DNA from: Thermophilibacter immobilis
GTDB lineage: Bacteria; Actinomycetota; Coriobacteriia; Coriobacteriales; Atopobiaceae
Direction: 5' to 3'
Assembly: GCF_015277515.1 (NCBI RefSeq)
Contig: NZ_CP063767.1
Location: forward strand, 1,240,001-1,304,000
DNA: 64,000 nucleotides
Positions within the stretch are counted from its first letter, which is position 1, and each line of letters starts with the position of its first letter. The notes under the pieces were generated by a model that worked only from the letters and a program-made list of their open reading frames with translations, made no database searches and was not told the DNA's origin. Positions 57,029 through 64,000 of the stretch are shown one piece after another. A program made the translations under genes and the position numbers.

Positions 57029-58054
57029 TCAGCTCACGTCGGCCACGGTCTCCCGCTCGACGAGCGTCCCGGGAATCCTGATCGCCGCGGTCTCGTAGCC
57101 GGGCTCGGAGCCCCGTATGGCGTGCTCGAAGGCCACCCGCCCGCGCGCGAGCAGGTCGAAGCGGACGGTCGTGAGCCTGTTGTGCGGAACGGTGTTCTCG
57201 AGCGAGTCATCGATGCCCACCACGCTCACGTCCTCGGGAACCCGACGGCCGGCGTCGGTGAGGGCGGCGATCACGCCCATCGCCATCTGGTCGTTGGCCA
57301 CGTAGACGGCCGTGGCCCCCTTGTCTCGGGCAAGCCTGGAGCCGGCCTCGTAGCCGCTGTTGGCAGTCCAGTCCCCCCGGAGGGGCTCCGCCGCCTCGAG
57401 GCCGCGGCTCACGAGCGCGGAGCGCCAGCCCGCCTCGCGAAACTGCGAGTCGATGGAGTAGGTGGGGCCGCTCACGAAGCGGATGGCTCGGTGGCCGTGG
57501 GAGAAAAGGTAGCTCATGAGCAGGGTGGAGCAGCCGTACTGGTCGGAGTCGACCGTCGTGCAGAACGGGTGCGCATGCATGGTCAGGAGCACTGTGGAGA
57601 GGCCCGGGTGCGGACGGAACTCGTTGAAGTCATTGGCCATGATGCTCATGCTCAAGATGAGCCCGTCCACGGGGAGCTCCATGATGCGCTGGGACATCTC
57701 CTCGAGCGAGATGGGGGCGTCGTCGCCCATCTCGATCATGGTGAGCGCGTAGCCGTGGTCGCGCGCCGCCGAGGTGATGCCGTCAAGGGTGGCCAGGTTG
57801 CCGAACTCGGTGACGTTGTAGAGGCACAGCCCCACCGCATGGTAGCGACCGCTTCTGAGCGAGCGGCCCGCGAAGTTGGGTCTGAACCCCAGCTCGTCCA
57901 TGGCGCGCAGGATGCGCTCACGCGTCTTGGGGCTCACGTTGGGGGCGTCGTTGGCGACGCGGGAGACGGTCTGCTGGGAGACCCCGACAGAGCGCGCCAC
58001 CTGTGCCATGGAGACCGGGCGGGGGGCTCCGCCCGGTCGCTGCGATTCGTGCAT
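57029..58054 (-). CDS. LacI family transcriptional regulator
   Basis: DNA-binding repressor with a sugar-sensing domain, 341 residues. The helix-turn-helix reads SMAQVARSVGVSQQTVSRVAND, with the hinge helix SPKTRERILRAMDELGFRPNFAGRSLR after it, and a periplasmic-binding-type domain to the end. The ATG at 58054 is chosen; one at 58075 is also possible. It is 204 bp downstream of mglC on the same strand, and a LacI-type operator (62943-62956) precedes mglB, so galactose-dependent control of mglBAC is inferred. Confidence 0.9.
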   Translation of the reverse strand: MHESQRPGGAPRPVSMAQVARSVGVSQQTVSRVANDAPNVSPKTRERILRAMDELGFRPNFAGRSLRSGRYHAVGLCLYNVTEFGNLATLDGITSAARDHGYALTMIEMGDDAPISLEEMSQRIMELPVDGLILSMSIMANDFNEFRPHPGLSTVLLTMHAHPFCTTVDSDQYGCSTLLMSYLFSHGHRAIRFVSGPTYSIDSQFREAGWRSALVSRGLEAAEPLRGDWTANSGYEAGSRLARDKGATAVYVANDQMAMGVIAALTDAGRRVPEDVSVVGIDDSLENTVPHNRLTTVRFDLLARGRVAFEHAIRGSEPGYETAAIRIPGTLVERETVADVS

Positions 58055-58258
58055 GTGACTCACGCTCCTCACCATGACCTTGAAGGTGGACGCCTCCCGG
58101 AATGCCGGGGGCCGCTCGCAACGCGCGGGCGGTCCCTCGGCGGCACGTGGAGACCCCAGGCGAGGTTCCTTCAGACAATGCGGAGGGAAGGAAGGAGCCG
58201 CGGTTGCCTGGTGCCGAGATGCGCGGACGGGCGCAGAGGATCCGCCGCCGCGGTCCGC

Positions 58259-59920
58259 TTACTTCTTCTGCACGTACTTCAGGCAGTCGAGGGTCACGGC
58301 GACGAGGATGATGATGCCCGAGAAGATGAACTGGAGGTTCGTGTCGATGCCCAGGATGGTAAGCGAGTAGGTGAGCGCCGTGAAGATGATCACGCCCACG
58401 CACACGCCCGAGATCTTGCCGATGCCGCCGGTGAACGACACGCCGCCCACGACGCACGCCGCGATGGCGTCCATGTCCCAGCCCTGGCCGTAGGCCGCCG
58501 AGCCGGAGCCGACCATGCGGATGCACTCGAGCCAGGAGCCAAAGCCGTACAGCACGCCGGCGAGCATGAAGGCGCCCAGGGTCACGGCGATGACGGAGAT
58601 GCCGGAGGCCGTGGCCGCCTCGGCGTTGCCGCCCACGGCGTAGAGGTTCTTGCCAAAGGTCGTCTTGTTCCAGATGAACCACACCACGACGATGGCCGCG
58701 ACGGCCCACAAGATGATCGTGGGGAACGCGCCGATCTTGGGGATCACCATGTTGGGAATCGACGGGTCGATGGAGCCAAAGGAGACGCCCTTGGTCGCAT
58801 AGGTGACCAGGCCGAAGATGATGAGCATGTTGGCCATGGTGGCGATGAACGGGTGCATCTTGAAGCGCGCCGAGAAGAACCCGGCTATGGACGTGAAGAT
58901 CGTGCAGAACACGATGCACAGAACGAGCGCGAGAAGCACCCTGCCGATGACCGGGATGCCCGTGAGGTCGAACACGTGACCGAACACCGAACCGGTGTTG
59001 ACACCCTGGTGCATCACGATGGTCGCTGTGGTCATGCCCATGCCCACCATGCGGCCGATCGAGAGGTCCGTGCCCGCGAGCAGGATGAGGCCGGACACGC
59101 CGAGCGCCAGGAACATGCGCGGGGAGGCCTGCTGGAAGATGTTGAGGATGTTCTGGGTCGTCAGGAGCTGGGTGCCCTTGACGTAGGGCGTGATGATGGA
59201 CAGCACGATGAAGACCAGCACGATGGCGATGTAGAGGCCGTTCTTCAGGAGGAAGGAGCGACGGTTGAACGTGAAGCGGTAGTTCTCCCACTTCTGGGCC
59301 CAGGACTCCGCGACCGTGAACTTAGACATGCGGAGAAGGTCAATCAGGTGGTACTGGTAGCTAAACGCCGTGTGCGAGCGCTCCTTGATGGCCTGCAGCG
59401 CGCGCTCGTTCTCGAGCTTGGCGTCGTAGCAGCGGTTCTTGTAGACGTACTTCTCCTCCTTGGTCTCCTGGGAGTCGGAGGTGGCCGCCATGTTCTGCTT
59501 GTGCTCGACGGCAAGCTCGGCGAGCTTGCTCTGGTAGTCCTTCTTTGCCTGCCCCTTCTGGGCCGCGCAGCTGGCGGCGACCGCATCGTAGTAGTCGCTC
59601 TTGAAGTGCTCCTTCAGGTAGGAGGTGCCCTCGGCGATCAGGCGGTCCACCTCCGGCTTGTTCTGCGCCTCGACGGCCTTGGCCGCCTTGAGCTCGTCCT
59701 CGAAGGCGGCTATCTCGTTCGCGCGCTCCCCCTTGGTGAGGGTGCGGTCGCGCTTGGTCGTGTCGATGCCGCTCTGCAGCGCGATGACCTTGTTGGAGCC
59801 GTCGACGCGCAGGGCGTCGATCTTCTTCTGGATAGCGCCGACGTGCTCGTCGATCGGACGCAGGAGCTCGGCCTCCTGGTCCTCCGTGAGAATCCTCGTG
59901 TCTTGCTTTGACATGCTCAT
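58259..59920 (-). CDS. mglC: Galactose/methylgalactoside ABC permease with long N-terminal extension
   Basis: Membrane subunit of the Mgl importer. Residues from about 227 on are a normal MglC/RbsC-type permease of some 325 residues with SGLILLAGTDLSIGRMVGMGM and YAVGGNAEAATASGIS. The preceding 225 residues are highly charged, rich in Lys, Glu, Ala and Gln and predicted helical (for example FEDELKAAKAVEAQNKPEVD), with no span. E. coli MglC has 336 residues, so this part is extra. Start at ATG 59920 or 59914, after GAGGGG. It follows mglA by 11 bp. Confidence 0.92.
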   Translation of the reverse strand: MSMSKQDTRILTEDQEAELLRPIDEHVGAIQKKIDALRVDGSNKVIALQSGIDTTKRDRTLTKGERANEIAAFEDELKAAKAVEAQNKPEVDRLIAEGTSYLKEHFKSDYYDAVAASCAAQKGQAKKDYQSKLAELAVEHKQNMAATSDSQETKEEKYVYKNRCYDAKLENERALQAIKERSHTAFSYQYHLIDLLRMSKFTVAESWAQKWENYRFTFNRRSFLLKNGLYIAIVLVFIVLSIITPYVKGTQLLTTQNILNIFQQASPRMFLALGVSGLILLAGTDLSIGRMVGMGMTTATIVMHQGVNTGSVFGHVFDLTGIPVIGRVLLALVLCIVFCTIFTSIAGFFSARFKMHPFIATMANMLIIFGLVTYATKGVSFGSIDPSIPNMVIPKIGAFPTIILWAVAAIVVVWFIWNKTTFGKNLYAVGGNAEAATASGISVIAVTLGAFMLAGVLYGFGSWLECIRMVGSGSAAYGQGWDMDAIAACVVGGVSFTGGIGKISGVCVGVIIFTALTYSLTILGIDTNLQFIFSGIIILVAVTLDCLKYVQKK

Positions 59921-59931
59921 CAGTCCCCTCG

Positions 59932-61440
59932 TTACAGATACTTCGCGCTGAGGCGCAGGAGCTCTTCCTGGTTCGTTTCCTTGGTGTTGACGATGCCCGA
60001 AAGGCGCCCGTTGGACATGACGCCGATGCGGTTGGTGATACCGAGGATCTCGGGCATCTCAGAGGAGACGACGACGATCGTCTTGCCCTCCTTCGCCATC
60101 CTGACGATGAGCTCGTAGATCTCGTACTTGGCGCCGACGTCGATGCCACGCGTCGGCTCGTCCATCATGAAGATGCGCGGCGCGCGCTCCATCCACTTGC
60201 CGAAGATGACCTTCTGCTGGTTGCCGCCCGACAGGCTCGAGATCAGGTCATCGGGGCCGATGCACTTCGTGGCCATGGTCTTGATCTCGTCGTTGGTGGC
60301 CTTGGTCATCTTGGGGTTGGAGAGCGCGGGGCCGCTCTTGTAGCTCTCGAGGTTCGCGATCGTGGTGTTGAAGGTCAGGTTGCCCTTGAGGAACAGCCCG
60401 TCCTGCTTGCGCTCCTCGGTGATCATGGCGAAGCCGTGCTCCATGGCGTCGCGCGCGCTGTTGAAGTTCATAATCTTGTCGTTGTAGTAGACGCGCCCGG
60501 CCGCGCGCGTGCGCACGCCGAAGATCGTCTCCAGAAGCTCCGTACGCCCGGCACCCACCAGCCCGTACAGGCCGAAGATCTCTCCGCGGCGCACGTCGAA
60601 CGAGATGTCGGAGAGGTGCGGCTCGAACTTCGTCGAGAGGTGCTGGACGGAAAGGATCACGTCGCTCGGCTCGTTGTCCACGTCCGGGAAGCGATTCTCG
60701 AGCGAGCGGCCCACCATGGCGGCGATGAGCTCGTTCATGTTCGTCTCCGCGGTGGGCCTGGTCATGATCATGTTGCCGTCGCGCAGGACCGACACCTCGT
60801 CGCAGATCTCGAAGACCTCGTCCATCTTGTGCGAGATGTAGATGAGCGCGACGCCCTCGTCCTTGAGCCTGCGCATCATCTTGAACAGCTTCTCCACCTC
60901 CTGGACCGCGAGCGAGGAGGTGGGCTCGTCCAAGACGATGACCTTGGCGTTGTAGGAGATGGCGCGGGCGATCTCGCACATCTGGCGCTCGGAGACCGAC
61001 ATGTTGCGCATGGGTTGCGTGAGGTCGACCGTCATGCCGAGTCTGCGGAACAGCTCGCTGGCCTCCTTGCGCATGCGGCGCTCGTCGACGACGCCCGCCG
61101 CGTTGACCGGGTAGCGTCCCAAAAACAGGTTGTCCACCACGTTGCGCTCGAGGCACTGGTTCAGCTCCTGGTGCACCATGGCGATCCCGTTTTCCAGGGC
61201 TTCCTTAGGACCGGAGAAGCTCACCTCCTTCCCCTCGAGCAAGATGGTGCCCTCGTCCTTCTGGTAGGTGCCGAAGAGGCACTTCATCATGGTCGACTTG
61301 CCGGCGCCGTTCTCGCCCATAAGTCCCATGACGGTGCCGCGTCTCACCTCGAGGTCGACGTGGTCCAAGACCCGGTTCATGCCGAAGGACTTGCTCATGC
61401 CCTGCAGCGACAAGATGACGTCCTCTTGAGTGTCCGCCAT
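59932..61440 (-). CDS. mglA: Galactose/methylgalactoside ABC transporter ATPase
   Basis: Tandem-ATPase subunit, 502 residues. First domain: Walker A GENGAGKSTMM, signature MSVSERQMCEIARAI, Walker B VIVLDEPTSSL. Second domain: Walker-A region GLVGAGRTELLE (degenerate, as is usual in this family), LSGGNQQKVIFGKWM and FMMDEPTRGIDVGAK. It lies between mglB and mglC; a hairpin separates it from mglB. Confidence 0.95.
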   Translation of the reverse strand: MADTQEDVILSLQGMSKSFGMNRVLDHVDLEVRRGTVMGLMGENGAGKSTMMKCLFGTYQKDEGTILLEGKEVSFSGPKEALENGIAMVHQELNQCLERNVVDNLFLGRYPVNAAGVVDERRMRKEASELFRRLGMTVDLTQPMRNMSVSERQMCEIARAISYNAKVIVLDEPTSSLAVQEVEKLFKMMRRLKDEGVALIYISHKMDEVFEICDEVSVLRDGNMIMTRPTAETNMNELIAAMVGRSLENRFPDVDNEPSDVILSVQHLSTKFEPHLSDISFDVRRGEIFGLYGLVGAGRTELLETIFGVRTRAAGRVYYNDKIMNFNSARDAMEHGFAMITEERKQDGLFLKGNLTFNTTIANLESYKSGPALSNPKMTKATNDEIKTMATKCIGPDDLISSLSGGNQQKVIFGKWMERAPRIFMMDEPTRGIDVGAKYEIYELIVRMAKEGKTIVVVSSEMPEILGITNRIGVMSNGRLSGIVNTKETNQEELLRLSAKYL

Positions 61441-61514
61441 GCTCTCACGCTCCCATCCGTGTCACGCCGTCGAGGTCCGAGAGACCAGGCACCCAGGCCA
61501 CTTCGCCGCAGAAA

Positions 61515-61547
61515 GGCAAGAGGGAGGGACGTACCCTCCCTCTTGCC
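61515..61547 (-). terminator. Intercistronic hairpin between mglB and mglA
   Basis: A perfect 14-bp stem (61515-61528 with 61534-61547, 5-base loop) followed on the minus strand by TTTCT. It should cause partial termination or protect the mglB message, raising binding-protein levels over the membrane parts. Confidence 0.75.
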
Positions 61548-61577
61548 GTGTCACCTATCGCATGTCCGTCTTGCGCC

Positions 61578-62885
61578 CTAGCTCAGAAGCGAGGTGTACG
61601 AGGAGGCGTTGTCGGTCTTCACCATGTTGATGGCGAAGGCGTCGTACTCGCTGGGGTTGCCCAGGCGGTTGGTGATGTTGGCCTCGGTCTGGCCGTCGCC
61701 GGCGATGTAGTCGACGTTGAGGTTCAGCAGGTCGTCGTACTTCTCAAGCAGCGGCTGGTAGGTCGAGCCGAGGAAGTTGTCGGAGGAGTTGTAGATGTCG
61801 AGCCAGACCTTCTTCTCGGGCGAGGAGCTCGCGTCGAGCTGGTTGGAGACCTCTTTCCAGGTGACCGTGGAGTCCAAGTAGTCCTTGTAGTTCTCGGCCG
61901 TGACGGCAACGTTCAGGGAGTAGTACGAGCGCTCGTCCTCGACGTACTTGTAGGTGTCCTCGGAGAGCTTGTTGCCCGCGTCGTCGGCGATGGAGATGCC
62001 GGTGTTGATGTCCACGTTGTCGAGGGCGTTGCGCAGAAGACGCAACGTCAGGTAGGCCTGGACGTCGGCGTGCTGGGAGATGGTCCCGCCGTAGCCCTCG
62101 GCGATGGCGCTGACGGCGTCGGAGTTGGCGTCGTAGCCGAAGACGGGAACCTCGTTGTCCTTGCCCCACGCGTTGAACATGGACATGCCCATGCCGTCGT
62201 TGTTGGAGACGATGACGTCGATCTGGTCGCCGAAGGAGGAGGCCCAGGTGCTGATGGCGTTGCCGGCGGTGGCCGCGTCCCACGTGGCGCCCGCGGAATT
62301 CTTCATCTCCTGCGAGGCGAGCTCGCGCACGGTGAAGGTCTTGCCGTCAATCTCGAGGGTGGCGTCCTTGACCAGGCTCGAGGAGCCGTCGGAGTTGGTG
62401 CCCACGGCCTCGGAGTCGATGTCGTCGCCCTTCATGACGGCTGTGCCGAGCATCTTGCGGGTGCCGCGCGTGCGGGCGATGGAGTCGTTGTGGCCCACGT
62501 CGCCGATGGCGAGCACGTAGCCGATGACGCCGTCGCCGTTGCGGTCAATCTTGTCCGCGTTGGCCTTGATGTAGTCGAGGACCATCTGGCCGGCGAGCTC
62601 GGCGCCCTGGTTAGCGTCGAAGCCGACGTAGTAGGTCTTGTCGTTGAAGTTAAGGGCGTCCTTGTCGAGCTCGCCCGTCGAGCTGTTGGACGGCTGGCGG
62701 TTGAACCAGACGAGCGGCTTCTCGCTGTTGGCGACCGTGGCGTCGCTGGTGTCCGTGCTGGAGCCGGAGTCGGTGCTCGTGTCGCTCGAGCCGCCGCAGC
62801 CGGCAAGCGTGGCCGTGCCCGCAACGCCCATGACACCAAGGCCGCAGTACTGCAGGAACCTACGGCGAGACAAATCCATACTCAT
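61578..62885 (-). CDS. mglB: Galactose/glucose-binding lipoprotein
   Basis: Substrate receptor of the Mgl importer, 435 residues. The signal region has SRRRFLQYCGLGVMG (twin-arginine type) and the lipobox LAGC, so a Tat-exported lipoprotein is likely. After a Ser/Thr/Asp linker comes the sugar-binding fold with the calcium loop DRNGDGVIGYVL, equivalent to the E. coli MglB site, and VIVSNNDGMGMSMFNAWGK and VFGYDANSDAV. It is about 100 residues longer than E. coli MglB owing to insertions. ATG at 62885 after GGAAAGGAAA. Confidence 0.93.
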   Translation of the reverse strand: MSMDLSRRRFLQYCGLGVMGVAGTATLAGCGGSSDTSTDSGSSTDTSDATVANSEKPLVWFNRQPSNSSTGELDKDALNFNDKTYYVGFDANQGAELAGQMVLDYIKANADKIDRNGDGVIGYVLAIGDVGHNDSIARTRGTRKMLGTAVMKGDDIDSEAVGTNSDGSSSLVKDATLEIDGKTFTVRELASQEMKNSAGATWDAATAGNAISTWASSFGDQIDVIVSNNDGMGMSMFNAWGKDNEVPVFGYDANSDAVSAIAEGYGGTISQHADVQAYLTLRLLRNALDNVDINTGISIADDAGNKLSEDTYKYVEDERSYYSLNVAVTAENYKDYLDSTVTWKEVSNQLDASSSPEKKVWLDIYNSSDNFLGSTYQPLLEKYDDLLNLNVDYIAGDGQTEANITNRLGNPSEYDAFAINMVKTDNASSYTSLLS

Positions 62886-62942
62886 GCGCTTTTCCTTTCC
62901 TCTCGACGCGCAGATGCCCTTTTGGCCGCGCGCCTTTCCCAA

Positions 62943-62956
62943 TGAGTACGTTAACA
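62943..62956. promoter_or_regulatory. LacI-family operator upstream of mglB
   Basis: On the minus strand TGTTAACGTACTCA matches the LacI-family consensus TGTAAACGTTTACA at 10 of 14 positions, including the central CG and the outer TG/CA. It overlaps a TATGTT that may be the -10 and lies about 58 bp before the mglB ATG. Confidence 0.5.
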
Positions 62957-63091
62957 TAGGGCTTGCGAAATGGTCCCGACACAATTAGTCCGCCCGCTGG
63001 GCGGTTGATTAATTATCCTGAGCGGTCGTGGGCCCCTCCCCAAGGAGGGAGAAGCGGTAGCATTTTGCGGCCGAGCGGAAGGGGAAGACGC

Positions 63092-63832
63092 ATGGGACAA
63101 GAAGCGACGACCGAGACGGCGACCGATCGTCTGCGCCTCATCCTGGGCGACGAGGGCCTCGCGCGGCTCGCGCAGGCACGCGTCATGGTGGTGGGGCTCG
63201 GCGGCGTGGGGTCATCGTGTGCCGAGGCGCTCGCGCGCGGCGGGGTGGGTCGCCTCGTGCTCGTGGACCGAGACATGGTGACGCCAAGCAACGTGAACCG
63301 TCAGGCGCTTGCCTTCACGAGCACGCTCGGACGCGACAAGGCCGAGGTCATGCGCGAGATGGTCCTCGACATCAATCCCGCGGCCGAGGCCTGCGCGCGG
63401 CGCCTCTATCTCTCTTGCGAGGAGCTCGCAGAGGCCCTGGGGGCGCTCCCCCGCCCCGACTACGTCGTCGACGCGATCGACACCGTGACGCAGAAGGTCG
63501 CGCTCGCCTCCTGGTGCCAGGACGAGGGAATCGCCGAGCTCAGCGCCATGGGCGGGGCCAACAAGCTCGACCCGTGCCGGCTGCGCTTCGCGCGCATCGA
63601 GGACACCACCGACTGCCCGCTCGCACGCGTCATGCGCAAGAGGTGCCGTCGAAGCGGCGTGCACGACCTGCGGGTGCTCTTCTCGGACGAGGAGCCCCTG
63701 CGCATGGCGGCCATCTCCGAGGAGCAGTGGGCACGCTCGGGCGCGCTTCTGGGCACGATGTCCTACCTGCCCCCCATCATGGGGCAGATGATCGCAAGCC
63801 GCGTGATCCGCGACCTGTTGGGATGGGCGTAG
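63092..63832 (+). CDS. tcdA: tRNA threonylcarbamoyladenosine dehydratase
   Basis: E1-like ATP-dependent enzyme that cyclises t6A at position 37 of tRNAs. The 246 residues contain the nucleotide motif VMVVGLGGVGSSCAEALARGGVG (near residue 30), DxDMVTPSNVNRQ with the adenylation residues, and VDAIDTVTQKVAL, ending in the CsdL/TcdA-type C-terminal region without a rhodanese domain. ATG at 63092 after GAAGGGGAAG. It diverges from the mgl operon. Confidence 0.92.
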   Translation: MGQEATTETATDRLRLILGDEGLARLAQARVMVVGLGGVGSSCAEALARGGVGRLVLVDRDMVTPSNVNRQALAFTSTLGRDKAEVMREMVLDINPAAEACARRLYLSCEELAEALGALPRPDYVVDAIDTVTQKVALASWCQDEGIAELSAMGGANKLDPCRLRFARIEDTTDCPLARVMRKRCRRSGVHDLRVLFSDEEPLRMAAISEEQWARSGALLGTMSYLPPIMGQMIASRVIRDLLGWA

Positions 63833-63864
63833 GGGCGCCAGGCTGGGCGCGGGCCGGCTGGGGC

Positions 63865-64000
63865 TCAGCGAAGCCACCAGACGAGCAGGGCCGCGCCGGC
63901 CACCAGGCACCCGAGCGCCCAGACGGCCCCCAGAAGCGCGAGCGCCCCCGCTGCAAGATACGCAAGCACCGAGAAGGACATGCAGGTCAGACGGGGTCCC
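63865..64000 (-). CDS. C-terminal end of a possible membrane protein, cut by the window edge
   Basis: On the minus strand a frame open to the window edge ends at the TGA at 63865-63867. Its last 38 residues are hydrophobic (YLAAGALALLGAVWALGCLV) and end VWWLR. An internal ATG at 63981 has no ribosome site, so the gene probably starts outside the window. Not identified. Confidence 0.4.
   Translation of the reverse strand, partial: GPRLTCMSFSVLAYLAAGALALLGAVWALGCLVAGAALLVWWLR

Noticed and set aside
56447-59911. 1154-codon frame antisense to folE, lacI and mglC
   Set aside because: Same shadow effect; the minus strand carries motif-complete genes.

Overview
The window is high-GC, low-repeat, densely coding DNA with genes on both strands. 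Together the genes point to an anaerobic, fermentative actinobacterium of the class Coriobacteriia, most like Olsenella/Atopobium (Atopobiaceae). The signs are an arginine deiminase pathway, acetate formation by Pta and AckA, a bifunctional AdhE, an ATP-type PEP carboxykinase, a folate C1 set built around FchA and formate-THF ligase, and no respiratory genes. This placement rests on gene content only; no rRNA or tRNA gene was found.

Layout. 1-2.3 kb: arcA and ornithine carbamoyltransferase. 2.5-10.8 kb: mostly plus-strand housekeeping genes (GNAT, ppk1, RNA methyltransferase, LigB-type dioxygenase, ferredoxin, Maf, P1 peptidase, HAD). 10.8-13.9 kb: the least ordinary stretch, with one full copy and one half copy of an unusual repeat, an ABC exporter, a truncated membrane gene and a frameshifted endonuclease-like pseudogene. 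13.9-16.2 kb: glycosyltransferase and UDP-galactopyranose mutase. 16.4-19.3 kb: pta and pckA, convergent. 19.5-21.8 kb: LacX-type epimerase, GNAT and class-I amidotransferase. 21.9-25.2 kb: polar amino acid ABC importer. 25.4-31.0 kb: beta-glucoside PTS operon (licT, EIIBC, 6-phospho-beta-glucosidase, HAD, separate EIIA) with a RAT antiterminator site. 31.1-36.4 kb: ackA, hinT, xseB, xseA, zinc peptidase, rnd. 36.5-40.6 kb: lipid kinase, azlCD, oxidoreductase, acyl-ACP thioesterase. 40.6-42.9 kb: Nudix, a Tyr/Asp-rich membrane protein, thyA, dfrA, then the second full repeat. 43.1-47.6 kb: small membrane protein, lipoprotein, phosphotransferase, adhE. 47.9-55.2 kb: folate C1 operon (fhs, fchA, a folD-folC fusion), then a lysine-less PLP-fold protein and thrS. 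55.7-58.1 kb: zinc-ribbon protein, folE, LacI regulator. 58.3-62.9 kb: mglBAC galactose importer. 63.1-64.0 kb: tcdA and the end of a membrane ORF.

How it fits together. Sugars enter through the beta-glucoside PTS and the Mgl importer and are fermented to acetate (Pta/AckA) and ethanol (AdhE); PckA links C4 and C3 pools. Arginine gives extra ATP through ArcA and carbamoyltransferase. Folate genes are spread over three loci (folE; thyA-dfrA; fhs-fchA-folDC). The FolD half of the fusion lacks the residues normally used for cyclohydrolase activity, while FchA sits directly upstream in the same operon, which suggests the two steps are split between them.

The most unexplained signal is a 149-bp element present twice in full, in opposite orientation, plus one half copy. 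Each full copy has paired GTACGTAC-like palindromes at both ends with centre spacings of exactly 21, 92 and 21 bp. Both full copies lie between convergent gene ends, and one supplies the last codons of dihydrofolate reductase.
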